Of a stretch of DNA of 64,000 bases, positions 51,664 through 60,633 are shown piece by piece (positions within the stretch are counted from its first letter, which is position 1; each line of letters begins with the position of its first letter). A program made the position numbers and the translations under genes. This stretch comes from Flavobacterium psychrophilum (GTDB lineage Bacteria > Bacteroidota > Bacteroidia > Flavobacteriales > Flavobacteriaceae), in the NCBI GenBank assembly GCA_945872245.1, contig CAMBZB010000006.1, forward strand, positions 1 to 64,000, read 5' to 3'. The notes under the pieces were generated by a model. The model was not told the origin of the DNA, made no database searches, and was given only the letters and a program-made list of their open reading frames with translations.

Positions 51664-54174
51664 TCATTTTTGACCACTACGTTTGAACCCCTTATAAATT
51701 TCCACCCAGATTACCGAAACAAATCCCACCAAAACTCCCAATCCTATTTGAGAAGCCGATACGGTTCCAAACATAAAAAAAGCAGCAAAAACAGGAACCA
51801 AGAGTAAGAGGCTGGTTATTAAAACGGTGATGCCGATAATAATCAAAACCAAATTGTTTTTGTACCCCAAAGTCGTGACTATCGAATAATAAAACGAACG
51901 GTTGGCCAAGGTCAGAAAAACATTCGAAGCGATTAAGGTAATGAAAACAGTGGTTCGGGTAACGCTTTCGGTACAGTTTTCTTGAATGCAATATTGGTAG
52001 GAAAACAAAAGTCCCAGCGTAATGACGAGTCCCTGAATAATGCTGATCGTTATTTCTTTCAGGTTGAAAAAAGTAGTAGTCATCAGACGTGGTTTTTGGA
52101 GCATCATGTTGGGTTCAATAGGTTCGTTTTCGTAAATTATGGAACAGGTTGGCCCCATTATTATTTCTAGAAAAATAATGTGTACCGGAGAAAAAATATT
52201 GGGATACACCCAGCCCATTACTAGTGGAATAAAAACAATCATAATGATGGGAATGTGTATGGAAATGATGTATTGGATTGCTTTTTTTAGGTTGGCATAT
52301 ATTTTTCGTCCCATGGCAATCGCGTCAATCATTTTGGCCAAATCATCCTCAACTAAGATGAGGTTAGCGGCTTCTTTGGCAATCTCGGTTCCTTTTTTAC
52401 CCATGGCAATCCCAATATGCGCCGATTTTAAAGCCGGGCCATCATTCACACCGTCGCCCGTCATGGCTACAATTTGATTATTCGCTTTTAAAGCTTCAAT
52501 AATTTTCAGTTTGGCTTCGGGAAACATTCGGGTGAAAATGGTAGTTTTTAGTACCTTATCTTTCAAGGTTTCTTTGTTCATGGCCATCAATTTATCCCCA
52601 TTCAGGGTGTTTTCAGGATTTCTGAGACCAATTTGTTTGGCGATAGTTGAGGTTGTCGTAGCATTGTCTCCCGTTACTATTTTTACCATAATTCCGGCAT
52701 TATAAAAAGTATCGAATACGCTCTTGATATTTTTCTTTGGCGGGTCGTAAAAGGCCACTAATCCTTTGAATATAAAGGGGAATTCTTGTTGTGTTTTTGG
52801 ATAGTCATTTCCTGAAAAGACAGAAACACCAACGCCTAACACCCGAAATCCCTGTTTCGACATCGATTCAATGGCGTTGTTGATTTGTTGCGTTTCGGCT
52901 TTCGATAAATTGGAACAAGCGATTAAGGCTTCCGGGGCCCCTTTGGCTGCGATAATTCGGGTTCCATTTTGGTTCTCAAAAACATGGGTCATCATGGGTG
53001 GACTCCCTCCTAAGGGGTATTCGTGAACTAATTTGAAATCAGGGCGTTCGTCGGTTGTGTTGAATTTTGAGTAGGCTTCATGTAGTGCAATTTCCATTCC
53101 GTCAAACGGAATAGGTTCGCTAGCCCACATGGCAAGATTCAATAGTTCCTCTTCCTCTTTATTCAGTTGTTTACTTCCATTAAGGTCGTTATTCATTGTG
53201 TTATTCGAAAATACATACCACTGCGCCAAACTCATTTTATTTTCAGTAATGGTTCCCGTTTTATCTGTGCAAATAACGGTGGCGCTCCCAAGGGTTTCCA
53301 CGGTCTTGGTTTGTTTTACGATAATCCCCATTTTCATCAACCGCCAAGCTCCTAAAGCCATAAAAGTGGAAAAGGCAACCGGAATTTCCTCGGGGATAAT
53401 ACTCATCGCTAAGGTTAATGCCTGGAGTAAACTGTCTAAAAACACTCCCGAATTATAAAAGTTAATCCCCCAAACAATGCTGAAAATGACTAAACCAACA
53501 ATGGACATTTTCTTTACGAAATTCCCAATTTGGATCTGTAAGGGGGTTTTTTCTTCGGCGATGGATTCCAGACTTTTTCCAATTTTCCCCAACTGGGTTT
53601 GGTTGCCAATGGCGGTCACTTTGCAAATAGCCAAGCCGCTTGTGACAATTGTCCCTTGAAAAACTAGATTGTTTCCGGACTTTTCATTCTTAAACACGGG
53701 AAGTGATTCTCCGGTTAGAATGGATTCGTTTACCGAAAAATCATTGGATTGAAGGATTACCCCGTCGGCTGGAATAAAGCTGCCTTCTTCGGTTTGGAGG
53801 AAATCGCCCAATACAATTTCTTCGCTAGGAATTTCGAGAATTTCTCCGTTTCGGATGACTTTGCTTTTGGGTTGCGACAATTTTTTTAGCAAGGCAATGG
53901 CATTCCTGCTTCTAGATTCTTGATAGAGCGAAATGGCAGAAATCAATACGATTGCCAAAGTCATAAAAATTCCGTCGGCATATTTTGCCGTAATAAAATA
54001 GAGGCTCGTAGCCAATACCAGCAACAAAAACATAGGCTCCTTAATCATTTCAATTAATGAAGCCAAAAAATAGTTTTTGTCTTGATAATCCAAAGAATTG
54101 AAGCCGTTCTTTTGTCTAGACTGAATCACTTCCTCGTCAGAAAGGCCTCTTAACAAGTGATTTGATTTTTCCAT
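51664..54174 (-). CDS. Cation-translocating P-type ATPase with atypical ion-site motifs
   Basis: A P2-like ATPase of 836 residues: actuator loop TGES (154-157), phosphorylation site DKTGT (304-308), nucleotide-domain MVKIVTGDN and hinge GDGVND, and about ten membrane helices. The M4 motif reads PEEIP (261-265) where calcium pumps have PEGLP. In M6 the region IIFLEIIMGPTCSIIYENEP lacks the usual Asn/Asp/Thr calcium-site residues. Ion specificity cannot be given. It converges with the DUF5723-like gene, the stops being 10 nt apart. Confidence 0.9.
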   Translation of the reverse strand: MEKSNHLLRGLSDEEVIQSRQKNGFNSLDYQDKNYFLASLIEMIKEPMFLLLVLATSLYFITAKYADGIFMTLAIVLISAISLYQESRSRNAIALLKKLSQPKSKVIRNGEILEIPSEEIVLGDFLQTEEGSFIPADGVILQSNDFSVNESILTGESLPVFKNEKSGNNLVFQGTIVTSGLAICKVTAIGNQTQLGKIGKSLESIAEEKTPLQIQIGNFVKKMSIVGLVIFSIVWGINFYNSGVFLDSLLQALTLAMSIIPEEIPVAFSTFMALGAWRLMKMGIIVKQTKTVETLGSATVICTDKTGTITENKMSLAQWYVFSNNTMNNDLNGSKQLNKEEEELLNLAMWASEPIPFDGMEIALHEAYSKFNTTDERPDFKLVHEYPLGGSPPMMTHVFENQNGTRIIAAKGAPEALIACSNLSKAETQQINNAIESMSKQGFRVLGVGVSVFSGNDYPKTQQEFPFIFKGLVAFYDPPKKNIKSVFDTFYNAGIMVKIVTGDNATTTSTIAKQIGLRNPENTLNGDKLMAMNKETLKDKVLKTTIFTRMFPEAKLKIIEALKANNQIVAMTGDGVNDGPALKSAHIGIAMGKKGTEIAKEAANLILVEDDLAKMIDAIAMGRKIYANLKKAIQYIISIHIPIIMIVFIPLVMGWVYPNIFSPVHIIFLEIIMGPTCSIIYENEPIEPNMMLQKPRLMTTTFFNLKEITISIIQGLVITLGLLFSYQYCIQENCTESVTRTTVFITLIASNVFLTLANRSFYYSIVTTLGYKNNLVLIIIGITVLITSLLLLVPVFAAFFMFGTVSASQIGLGVLVGFVSVIWVEIYKGFKRSGQK

Positions 54175-54301
54175 TGGAGAATTATTGAAGTTTCTCTCAT
54201 TTTGACAAAGGAGTAAACCAGGTTAAAAACGTCGAATTTTTAAGTACTACTAATTTAATCAATTATTATAAAATTTAAGTGTTTTTCTGCTAAAGATTCT
54301 C

Positions 54302-54309
54302 TATATTTG
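54302..54309 (+). promoter_or_regulatory. -7 box for guaB
   Basis: TATATTTG, perfect TAnnTTTG, 30 nt before the guaB ATG. Confidence 0.55.
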
Positions 54310-54339
54310 CACGCAATTTAACTACAACTTCAAATTGCA

Positions 54340-55812
54340 ATGATCGCACACAACTCCAAGATTATCGGCGAAGGACTGACTTACGATGATGTATTATTAG
54401 TTCCAAATTATTCTAACGTGCTTCCTCGCGAAGTCAGTATCAAATCAAGATTTTCCAGAAATATAACGCTTAATGTTCCTATTGTGTCTGCTGCTATGGA
54501 CACTGTTACCGAAAGTGCGATGGCAATTGCCATGGCTCAAGAAGGTGGCATAGGCGTTTTGCACAAAAATATGACCATCGAGCAACAAGCGGCCAAAGTG
54601 CGCAAAGTAAAACGTGCCGAGTCCGGGATGATTATCGATCCGGTGACTTTGCCTTTGAGTTCTAACGTTGCCGATGCTAAAAATGCCATGAAAGAATTTG
54701 GTATTGGTGGTATTCCCATTGTGGACGAAAATAGAGTGCTCAAAGGAATTGTAACCAATAGGGATTTGCGTTTCGAAAAAAACAATGCCCGACCTATTAT
54801 TGAAGTGATGACCAGCGAAAACTTGGTTACCGTTGCCGAAGGAACTTCTTTGGGTCAGGCCGAAGTAGTTTTGCAAGGTTACAAAATCGAGAAACTTCCA
54901 GTGGTAAATGCCGAAAATAAATTGGTAGGTCTAATCACTTTTAGAGATATCACCAAATTAACCCAAAAACCAAACGCTAATAAAGACGTTTACGGTCGTT
55001 TACGCGTGGCTGCAGCCATTGGTGTAACTGGTGATGCACTCGAAAGAGCTGCAGCTTTGATACAAGCGGGTGTCGATGCCATCATTATTGATACCGCTCA
55101 CGGTCATACACAAGGCGTGGTCAATGTGTTGACAGCTATAAAAGTTAAATTTCCAAAAATAGACGTTGTTGTTGGAAATATTGCCACACCCGAAGCGGCC
55201 CAATTCTTGGTCGAAAACGGTGCCGATGGCGTAAAAGTAGGAATTGGTCCGGGTTCTATTTGTACCACACGTATTATTGCAGGGGTTGGTTTTCCTCAGT
55301 TTTCTGCCGTTCTTGAAGTGGCCGCCGCTTTAAAAGGAACTGGAGTTCCTGTGATTGCTGATGGTGGCATTCGCTACACAGGTGATATTCCTAAGGCGAT
55401 TGCTGCCGGGGCTGATTGTGTGATGCTCGGTTCACTTTTGGCAGGAACCAAAGAATCTCCGGGAGAAACCATTATTTTCGAAGGAAGAAAATTCAAATCC
55501 TACCGTGGCATGGGTTCTGTTGAAGCGATGGAAGGCGGATCAAAAGACCGTTATTTCCAGGATGTAGAAGACGATGTCAAGAAACTGGTTCCCGAAGGAA
55601 TCGTGGGGCGTGTGCCTTACAAAGGGCACTTGGAAGAAAGCATGCAACAATTCATAGGCGGGCTGCGTGCAGGAATGGGGTATTGCGGTGCCAAGGATGT
55701 ACTAACCTTGCAAGACACAGGGCGTTTTGTTCGCATCACCTCCAGTGGAATCACGGAAAGTCACCCGCACAATGTGACCATTACTAAAGAAGCACCGAAT
55801 TATTCGAGATAG
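54340..55812 (+). CDS. guaB: IMP dehydrogenase
   Basis: Oxidises IMP to XMP with NAD, the committed step of guanine nucleotide synthesis. It is a 490-residue TIM-barrel enzyme with two inserted CBS domains (about 98-150 and 158-208). The catalytic loop [10 protein letters not shown] contains C308, [14 protein letters not shown] binds phosphate, and the flap and C-terminal [25 protein letters not shown] are intact. Confidence 0.97.
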   Translation: MIAHNSKIIGEGLTYDDVLLVPNYSNVLPREVSIKSRFSRNITLNVPIVSAAMDTVTESAMAIAMAQEGGIGVLHKNMTIEQQAAKVRKVKRAESGMIIDPVTLPLSSNVADAKNAMKEFGIGGIPIVDENRVLKGIVTNRDLRFEKNNARPIIEVMTSENLVTVAEGTSLGQAEVVLQGYKIEKLPVVNAENKLVGLITFRDITKLTQKPNANKDVYGRLRVAAAIGVTGDALERAAALIQAGVDAIIIDTAHGHTQGVVNVLTAIKVKFPKIDVVVGNIATPEAAQFLVENGADGVKVGIGPGSICTTRIIAGVGFPQFSAVLEVAAALKGTGVPVIADGGIRYTGDIPKAIAAGADCVMLGSLLAGTKESPGETIIFEGRKFKSYRGMGSVEAMEGGSKDRYFQDVEDDVKKLVPEGIVGRVPYKGHLEESMQQFIGGLRAGMGYCGAKDVLTLQDTGRFVRITSSGITESHPHNVTITKEAPNYSR

Positions 55813-55858
55813 TTTTTGCCGCCAAGTCACAAAGACTCAAAGGAAATTATAAATACAC

Positions 55859-55893
55859 AAAAGGCGCAGGATTTAGATCTTGGGCCTTTTTTT
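55859..55893. terminator. Terminator between guaB and purB
   Basis: AAAAGGC and GCCTTTT arms enclose a CAGGA/TCTTG inner stem, with a T-run at the end. It lies between convergent genes. Confidence 0.7.
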
Positions 55894-55908
55894 AATAAAA
55901 ATATAAAT

Positions 55909-57255
55909 TTATATTCCTACGAAATTACTTGGTGTAATTTGCATTAACTCTTCTTTTATTTCGGCAGAAACTTCTAAAGTCGCAATAAAATTATGAATCG
56001 CTTTTTTGTCAATAGCTTCGTTAGTTCTGGTCAGTCCCTTCAGGGCTTCATACGGATTTGGGTAGGCTTCGCGACGCAAAATAGTTTGTATCGCCTCGGC
56101 AACAACCGCCCAGTTTTTCTCTAAATCTTCGTGGAATTTGGATTCGTTCAAAAGCAGTTTGTTCAAGCCTTTCAGGGTCGCTTCAAAAGCGATCAAAGTA
56201 TGTCCCATCGGCACGCCTATGTTTCTCAAAACGGTACTGTCCGTCAAGTCGCGTTGCAATCTGGACAAAGGCAATTTGGCCGAAAGGTGTTCGAAAATCG
56301 CATTGGCTATGCCTAAATTTCCTTCCGAATTCTCAAAATCAATCGGGTTTACCTTGTGTGGCATGGCTGAGGAACCAATTTCACCCGCTTTTATTTTTTG
56401 TTTGAAATAGTCCATCGAAACATAGGTCCAAATGTCTCGATCCAAATCAATAATGATGGTGTTGATTCTTTTCAACGCATCAAAAAACGCCGCGAAGTGG
56501 TCGTAATGCTCGATTTGCGTTGTAGGGAAGGAGTGATGCAACCCCAGGTTTTCTTCCACAAAGGTTCCTCCGAATTTTCTCCAGTCAATTTTTGGATAGG
56601 CCACGTGATGAGCATTGTAATTTCCTGTCGCGCCACCAAATTTGGCTGCAAAAGGAATATTGAACAACAAACGCATTTGCTCTTCCAACCGTTCCACAAA
56701 AACACCTATTTCCTTACCCAAACGCGTTGGAGAAGCTGGTTGTCCGTGGGTTCTGGCCAGCATGGGGATATCGCGCCATTCGATGCTCAACTCTTTCAAT
56801 TTGGAAGTCAAAGTGATCAAGGAGGGCATGTATACTTTCTCGAAAGCCTCTTTGGTCGAAAGTGGAATCGCGGTATTGTTGATGTCTTGGGAAGTCAGTC
56901 CAAAGTGGATGAACTCTTTGAATGGTGACAATCCCAGTTTTTCGAAAGCGTCTTTGATGAAATATTCCACGGCCTTTACGTCGTGGTTGGTCACTTTTTC
57001 GGTTTCTTTGATCCAAAGGGCATCTTCGGTAGAGAAGTTTTTATAGATGTCACGCAAACTTTCGAATACATTCGGGTTGACGGCTGCAAGTTGAGGCAAA
57101 GGAATTTGGCAAAGCGCAATGAAATATTCAATTTCTACCAATACGCGGTATTTGATTAAGGCTTCTTCAGAGAAGAATTTCGAAAGGGAACTGGTTTTGC
57201 TTCTGTATCTGCCGTCAATTGGCGATACGGCGTTTAATTCGTTTAATTCAGTCAT
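55909..57255 (-). CDS. purB: Adenylosuccinate lyase
   Basis: Cleaves SAICAR and adenylosuccinate in purine synthesis. Fumarase/aspartase superfamily with catalytic His-170 (ARTHGQPASPTRLGKE), the flexible loop GSSAMPHKVNPIDFEN holding the catalytic Ser (295-296), and TSQDINNTA. A length of 448 residues is normal for the longer bacterial type. A -7 box TATCTTTG lies on the minus strand about 24 nt upstream of the start. Confidence 0.97.
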   Translation of the reverse strand: MTELNELNAVSPIDGRYRSKTSSLSKFFSEEALIKYRVLVEIEYFIALCQIPLPQLAAVNPNVFESLRDIYKNFSTEDALWIKETEKVTNHDVKAVEYFIKDAFEKLGLSPFKEFIHFGLTSQDINNTAIPLSTKEAFEKVYMPSLITLTSKLKELSIEWRDIPMLARTHGQPASPTRLGKEIGVFVERLEEQMRLLFNIPFAAKFGGATGNYNAHHVAYPKIDWRKFGGTFVEENLGLHHSFPTTQIEHYDHFAAFFDALKRINTIIIDLDRDIWTYVSMDYFKQKIKAGEIGSSAMPHKVNPIDFENSEGNLGIANAIFEHLSAKLPLSRLQRDLTDSTVLRNIGVPMGHTLIAFEATLKGLNKLLLNESKFHEDLEKNWAVVAEAIQTILRREAYPNPYEALKGLTRTNEAIDKKAIHNFIATLEVSAEIKEELMQITPSNFVGI

Positions 57256-57289
57256 TGTTGTGGTGTTGTTAGAAAGCGCAAAGATAACG

Positions 57290-57320
57290 GATTTCAGATA
57301 TTAGATTTCAGATTTCAGAT
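57290..57320. repeat. Short tandem repeats between purB and the sirtuin gene
   Basis: GATTTCAGAT occurs at 57290-57299, 57304-57313 and 57311-57320. Same class of intergenic duplications as elsewhere in the window. Confidence 0.65.
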
Positions 57321-57363
57321 TTAAAAATTTTGCCGTAGAAATTGATTTTTGCAAATGCAATTA

Positions 57364-58056
57364 CTATTTCAATTTTTTAAGTTCTTTTTGAACGATTTTC
57401 ATCCCTTTTTCACCCGTCGTGGCAATCACTTTGATGTCATTTGGCAAATTGTAAATTTCGGCAGGATTCGGGTCAATATAAAAAACAGGAATCGTTGCTT
57501 TAGCAAAATTCATCAAACTAGCCGCAGGATAAACCTGCAAGGAGGTGCCAATAATGATAAGAATATCCGCATTTTGAACAAGAAATACAGCTTCTTCCAA
57601 GGCTGGAACTTCCTCGCCAAACCAGACGATGTGTGGCCGCAATTGGTTCCCTTTGTCGTCAAAATCGCCAAAATTTAAATCGCCTTGCCAGTCCAGGATG
57701 TAATGGCTGTTTTTGGTACTTCTCACTTTCAACAATTCTCCGTGAAGATGCAATACATTCGAGCTTCCTGATTTTTCGTGAAGGTTGTCTACGTTTTGGG
57801 TGATGATTTGCACCTCGAAATGGTTTTCCAATTCCGTTAGGATTTGATGCCCTAAATTGGGTTGTACTTCGTGTAATTGTCGGCGTCTTTGGTTGTAAAA
57901 ATCCAACACTAATTTGGGGTTTTTCTGCCAACCTTCGGGTGTTGCCACATCCATGACATTGTGCCCTTCCCAAAGTCCACCGGCATCACGAAAAGTTTGG
58001 ATCCCACTTTCAGCACTTATTCCCGCTCCTGATAAAACGACTAGTTTCTTTTTCAT
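57364..58056 (-). CDS. cobB: NAD-dependent protein deacylase (sirtuin) without zinc site
   Basis: Sirtuin of 230 residues that removes acyl groups from lysines using NAD. Present are GAGISAESGI (10-19), TQNVDNLHE (86-94), catalytic His-105 (LHLHGE) and the Y54-x-x-R57 pair (FYNQRRR) that in CobB/SIRT5 recognises succinyl or malonyl lysine. The protein contains no cysteine at all, so the four-Cys zinc ribbon is absent; in its place is STKNSHYILDWQGDLNFGDF. Convergent with nothing; divergent from trmH. Confidence 0.93.
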   Translation of the reverse strand: MKKKLVVLSGAGISAESGIQTFRDAGGLWEGHNVMDVATPEGWQKNPKLVLDFYNQRRRQLHEVQPNLGHQILTELENHFEVQIITQNVDNLHEKSGSSNVLHLHGELLKVRSTKNSHYILDWQGDLNFGDFDDKGNQLRPHIVWFGEEVPALEEAVFLVQNADILIIIGTSLQVYPAASLMNFAKATIPVFYIDPNPAEIYNLPNDIKVIATTGEKGMKIVQKELKKLK

Positions 58057-58128
58057 GTTTTATATTTTTTGCCAAGAAGGCATAAAAGCCGAAAGATTAT
58101 TTTTGAAAATAAAAGTAATCTTTTTTGT

Positions 58129-58136
58129 TATTTTTG
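58129..58136 (+). promoter_or_regulatory. -7 box for trmH
   Basis: TATTTTTG matches TAnnTTTG, 18 nt before the ATG. Confidence 0.45.
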
Positions 58137-58154
58137 CCAAAATAATTCCGCAAT

Positions 58155-58835
58155 ATGATTGACCTCGACTACCTTCATTTCCTCGAAAATATCCTGACTG
58201 ATAACCGTAAAAATAAGTTCCTGAAAGTATTGGAAAACAGAACCAAACATTTTACCATTGCTGTGGAAGACATTTTCCAAATGCACAATGCCAGTGCGGT
58301 GATGCGCAGTTGCGAGATTTTTGGTATTCAGGAATTGAACGTGATCGAACAGCGCTATGGCAAAAGCATCGACAAGGAAATCGCGATGGGTGCCCAGAAA
58401 TGGGTTGACATCAATAAATTTGACAATGTTACCAATTGCCTCGATACGTTGAAAGGCCAAGGCTACCAAATCATTGCCACAACCCCGCACGAGAATGATT
58501 GTTTGCTGGATGACTTTGACATTTCGAAACCCAGTGCCTTGTTTTTTGGAACAGAACGGGACGGTTTGTCGGAGGAGATTTTACAAAAAGCCGATGGCTT
58601 TCTTAAAATTCCCATGACCGGTTTTACCGAGAGTCTGAATATCTCGGTTTCGGCGGCCATCATCATCCAGAACTTGATGAGTAGATTGCGCCATTCGGAT
58701 ATCGATTGGCATTTGTCCGAAGAAGAAATCTTAATTAAGCGATTGGCTTGGGCCAAGAATTCCATAAAAGACATCAAGAGAATTGAAGCGCGATATTACG
58801 CCGAAGTTCAAAATGGGGGAGTCATAGAAGGATAA
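58155..58835 (+). CDS. trmH: TrmH/SpoU-type RNA 2'-O-methyltransferase
   Basis: A SPOUT-class methyltransferase of 226 residues. Motif 1 is NASAVMRSCEIFGIQELNVIE, motif 2 FFGTERDGLSEE and motif 3 IPMTGFTESLNISVSAAIII, typical of tRNA guanosine-18 2'-O-methylase. A C-terminal extension (WAKNSIKDIKRIEARYYAE) is also TrmH-like. TrmH is the best guess, but related rRNA enzymes (RlmB type) share these motifs. Confidence 0.9.
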   Translation: MIDLDYLHFLENILTDNRKNKFLKVLENRTKHFTIAVEDIFQMHNASAVMRSCEIFGIQELNVIEQRYGKSIDKEIAMGAQKWVDINKFDNVTNCLDTLKGQGYQIIATTPHENDCLLDDFDISKPSALFFGTERDGLSEEILQKADGFLKIPMTGFTESLNISVSAAIIIQNLMSRLRHSDIDWHLSEEEILIKRLAWAKNSIKDIKRIEARYYAEVQNGGVIEG

Positions 58836-58961
58836 ATTCGGCAAAAACAGGAGGGTATAAGTACAAATTTCCGACTTTTTCAATTTTTGGATAATAGTAC
58901 CCTATTTAAGGATTTTTGAAGATTCAACACTGCCTAAATTTGAATCATTAAATCAAAAAAA

Positions 58962-60182
58962 ATGAAAGATTCGATTGCTATTCTATGCGGAGGTGGACCT
59001 GCACCAGGTATAAATGCAGTAGTAAGTACGCTTATTAAAGTTTTTATAAAAGAAAATTACCGTGTCATCGGCATTCATGAGGGATACAAAACAATTTTTA
59101 CCGACAATCCCAATACAGTGGATTTGAGTTTTGAATATGCCGATAAAATATTCAGCCTTGGTGGCTCTTCTCTTAAAATGAGCCGTTACAAACCCAAAGA
59201 CAGTGAATTTAAGACCGATTTTTTTGTGAAGAACAACGTGAAACTTTTGGTTACCATTGGTGGCGATGATACCGCATCTACGGCTAACCGAATAGGTAAA
59301 TTCTTGGCCAGTAATAGTATCAATGTCAGCAATATCCACGTTCCCAAAACGATTGACAATGACCTTCCCTTGCCAGACAGAAATCCTACTTTTGGGTTTC
59401 ACTCTGCCAAAGATGAAGGGGTGCGAATAGGCAACACTATTTATGAAGATGCCAGAACTAGTGAGAATTGGTTTGTGTTATCAACGATGGGGCGAGAGGC
59501 AGGCCATCTTGCTTTTGGTATTGGCATGAGTTGTCACTTTCCAATGGTAATTATTCCCGAAATGTTCAATAAAACCAGTGTGACATTCGAAAAGATTACC
59601 CGAATCTTGGTGTCATCGATTATCAAAAGAAAAATAGAGAATATTCCTTACGGGGTGATTATTATTAGCGAAGGGGTTTTTCATTTTATGGATGATAATG
59701 AAATAAACAATTCAGGAATAAACTTTACCTACGACGACCATGGGCATCCCGAACTGGGTAATGTGAGCAAGTCGCATATTTTTAACATGCTCCTGCAACA
59801 AAAGCTGAAAAGCATGGATATTGATGTAAAAAGCAGGCCGGTAGAAATGGGCTATGAGCTCCGATGTTGCAGGCCTATTGGTTTTGACCTTACTTTATGT
59901 ACGTTGCTGGCGATGGGCGTAAATAAATTATTCCAACAAGGGCTTACAGGCTGCTTGGTATCGGCCAACTCCAATGGCGATATCAAACCACTCTACTTAA
60001 AAGACCTCGAGGGGCCTGACGGAAAAATAAAACCGCGTCTTGTGGATATTGAATCCGAAATGGCAAAATTACTTTTTTCTAATCTGCACTATATCACAGC
60101 AACGGATTATGAAAAAGCAAAAAAATATGTGCCCAATCCCGAAGAATATGATTTCAATAAAATACTAGAGTGGGAGAAGTAA
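58962..60182 (+). CDS. pfp: 6-phosphofructokinase, pyrophosphate type
   Basis: Phosphorylates fructose-6-phosphate in glycolysis. It is 406 residues long. The donor-site motif GGDDT (100-104) and PKTIDND (128-134) carry the Asp and Lys signature of PPi-dependent enzymes; ATP-dependent PfkA has GGDGS and PGTIDND. Other conserved parts are MGREAGHLAFG and MGYELRCCRP. The PPi reaction is reversible. It ends at a hairpin terminator, 450 bp before glgA. Confidence 0.88.
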   Translation: MKDSIAILCGGGPAPGINAVVSTLIKVFIKENYRVIGIHEGYKTIFTDNPNTVDLSFEYADKIFSLGGSSLKMSRYKPKDSEFKTDFFVKNNVKLLVTIGGDDTASTANRIGKFLASNSINVSNIHVPKTIDNDLPLPDRNPTFGFHSAKDEGVRIGNTIYEDARTSENWFVLSTMGREAGHLAFGIGMSCHFPMVIIPEMFNKTSVTFEKITRILVSSIIKRKIENIPYGVIIISEGVFHFMDDNEINNSGINFTYDDHGHPELGNVSKSHIFNMLLQQKLKSMDIDVKSRPVEMGYELRCCRPIGFDLTLCTLLAMGVNKLFQQGLTGCLVSANSNGDIKPLYLKDLEGPDGKIKPRLVDIESEMAKLLFSNLHYITATDYEKAKKYVPNPEEYDFNKILEWEK

Positions 60183-60227
60183 GATAGGTTAAGAATTCAG
60201 TCTTTTTTGATTGAATTGATAAAAATA

Positions 60228-60264
60228 CCCGATTGGTTTCAAAACCTTTCGGGTGTTTTTTTAT
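60228..60264 (+). terminator. Terminator after phosphofructokinase
   Basis: ACCCGA (60228-60233) pairs with TCGGGT (60250-60255), with an inner GGTTT/AAACC stem and a T-run after it. Confidence 0.8.
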
Positions 60265-60633
60265 TGGTCGTGGGCGGATTTTAAATTCTCTTTTTAGATT
60301 TTTTTTCTATTTTTTAGGAGTTGTCAATAACTTTACGGCAAATAAAGGGCGTTATTTTGAGCAAAATAAAAGCATTATATTTGCCAGTTGGTAAAATTAG
60401 TTTCGGAATTTTTAAAGATTGGATCGGATTGACAGTTTTTATTGGTATTTCAATAAATTTTCACGTCCATTAGTATTTTCTGTTTTTTTTACTAAATTTA
60501 GAAAAACATAAAAGTAAGATAATTTCCAATTTTTATTAGCGTATTTTTATGAAATATTAGATAAATGGAGTTCCTTAATTCATGATAAAAGGGCGGATTA
60601 TATAGCAATTATTGAAAAGAAACTGATTCTTAA
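60265..60633 (+). other. Long leader region of the glg cluster
   Basis: About 370 bp without a gene. A -7 box TATATTTG occurs at 60376-60383, with a TTTG at 60356-60359 (spacer 16, shorter than usual). Use of this promoter would give a leader of about 245 nt before glgA. I see no clear riboswitch or hairpin in it. Confidence 0.45.

Noticed and set aside
56398..56928. 176-codon open frame opposite purB
   Set aside because: Antisense shadow of purB with no start signal or recognisable motif.
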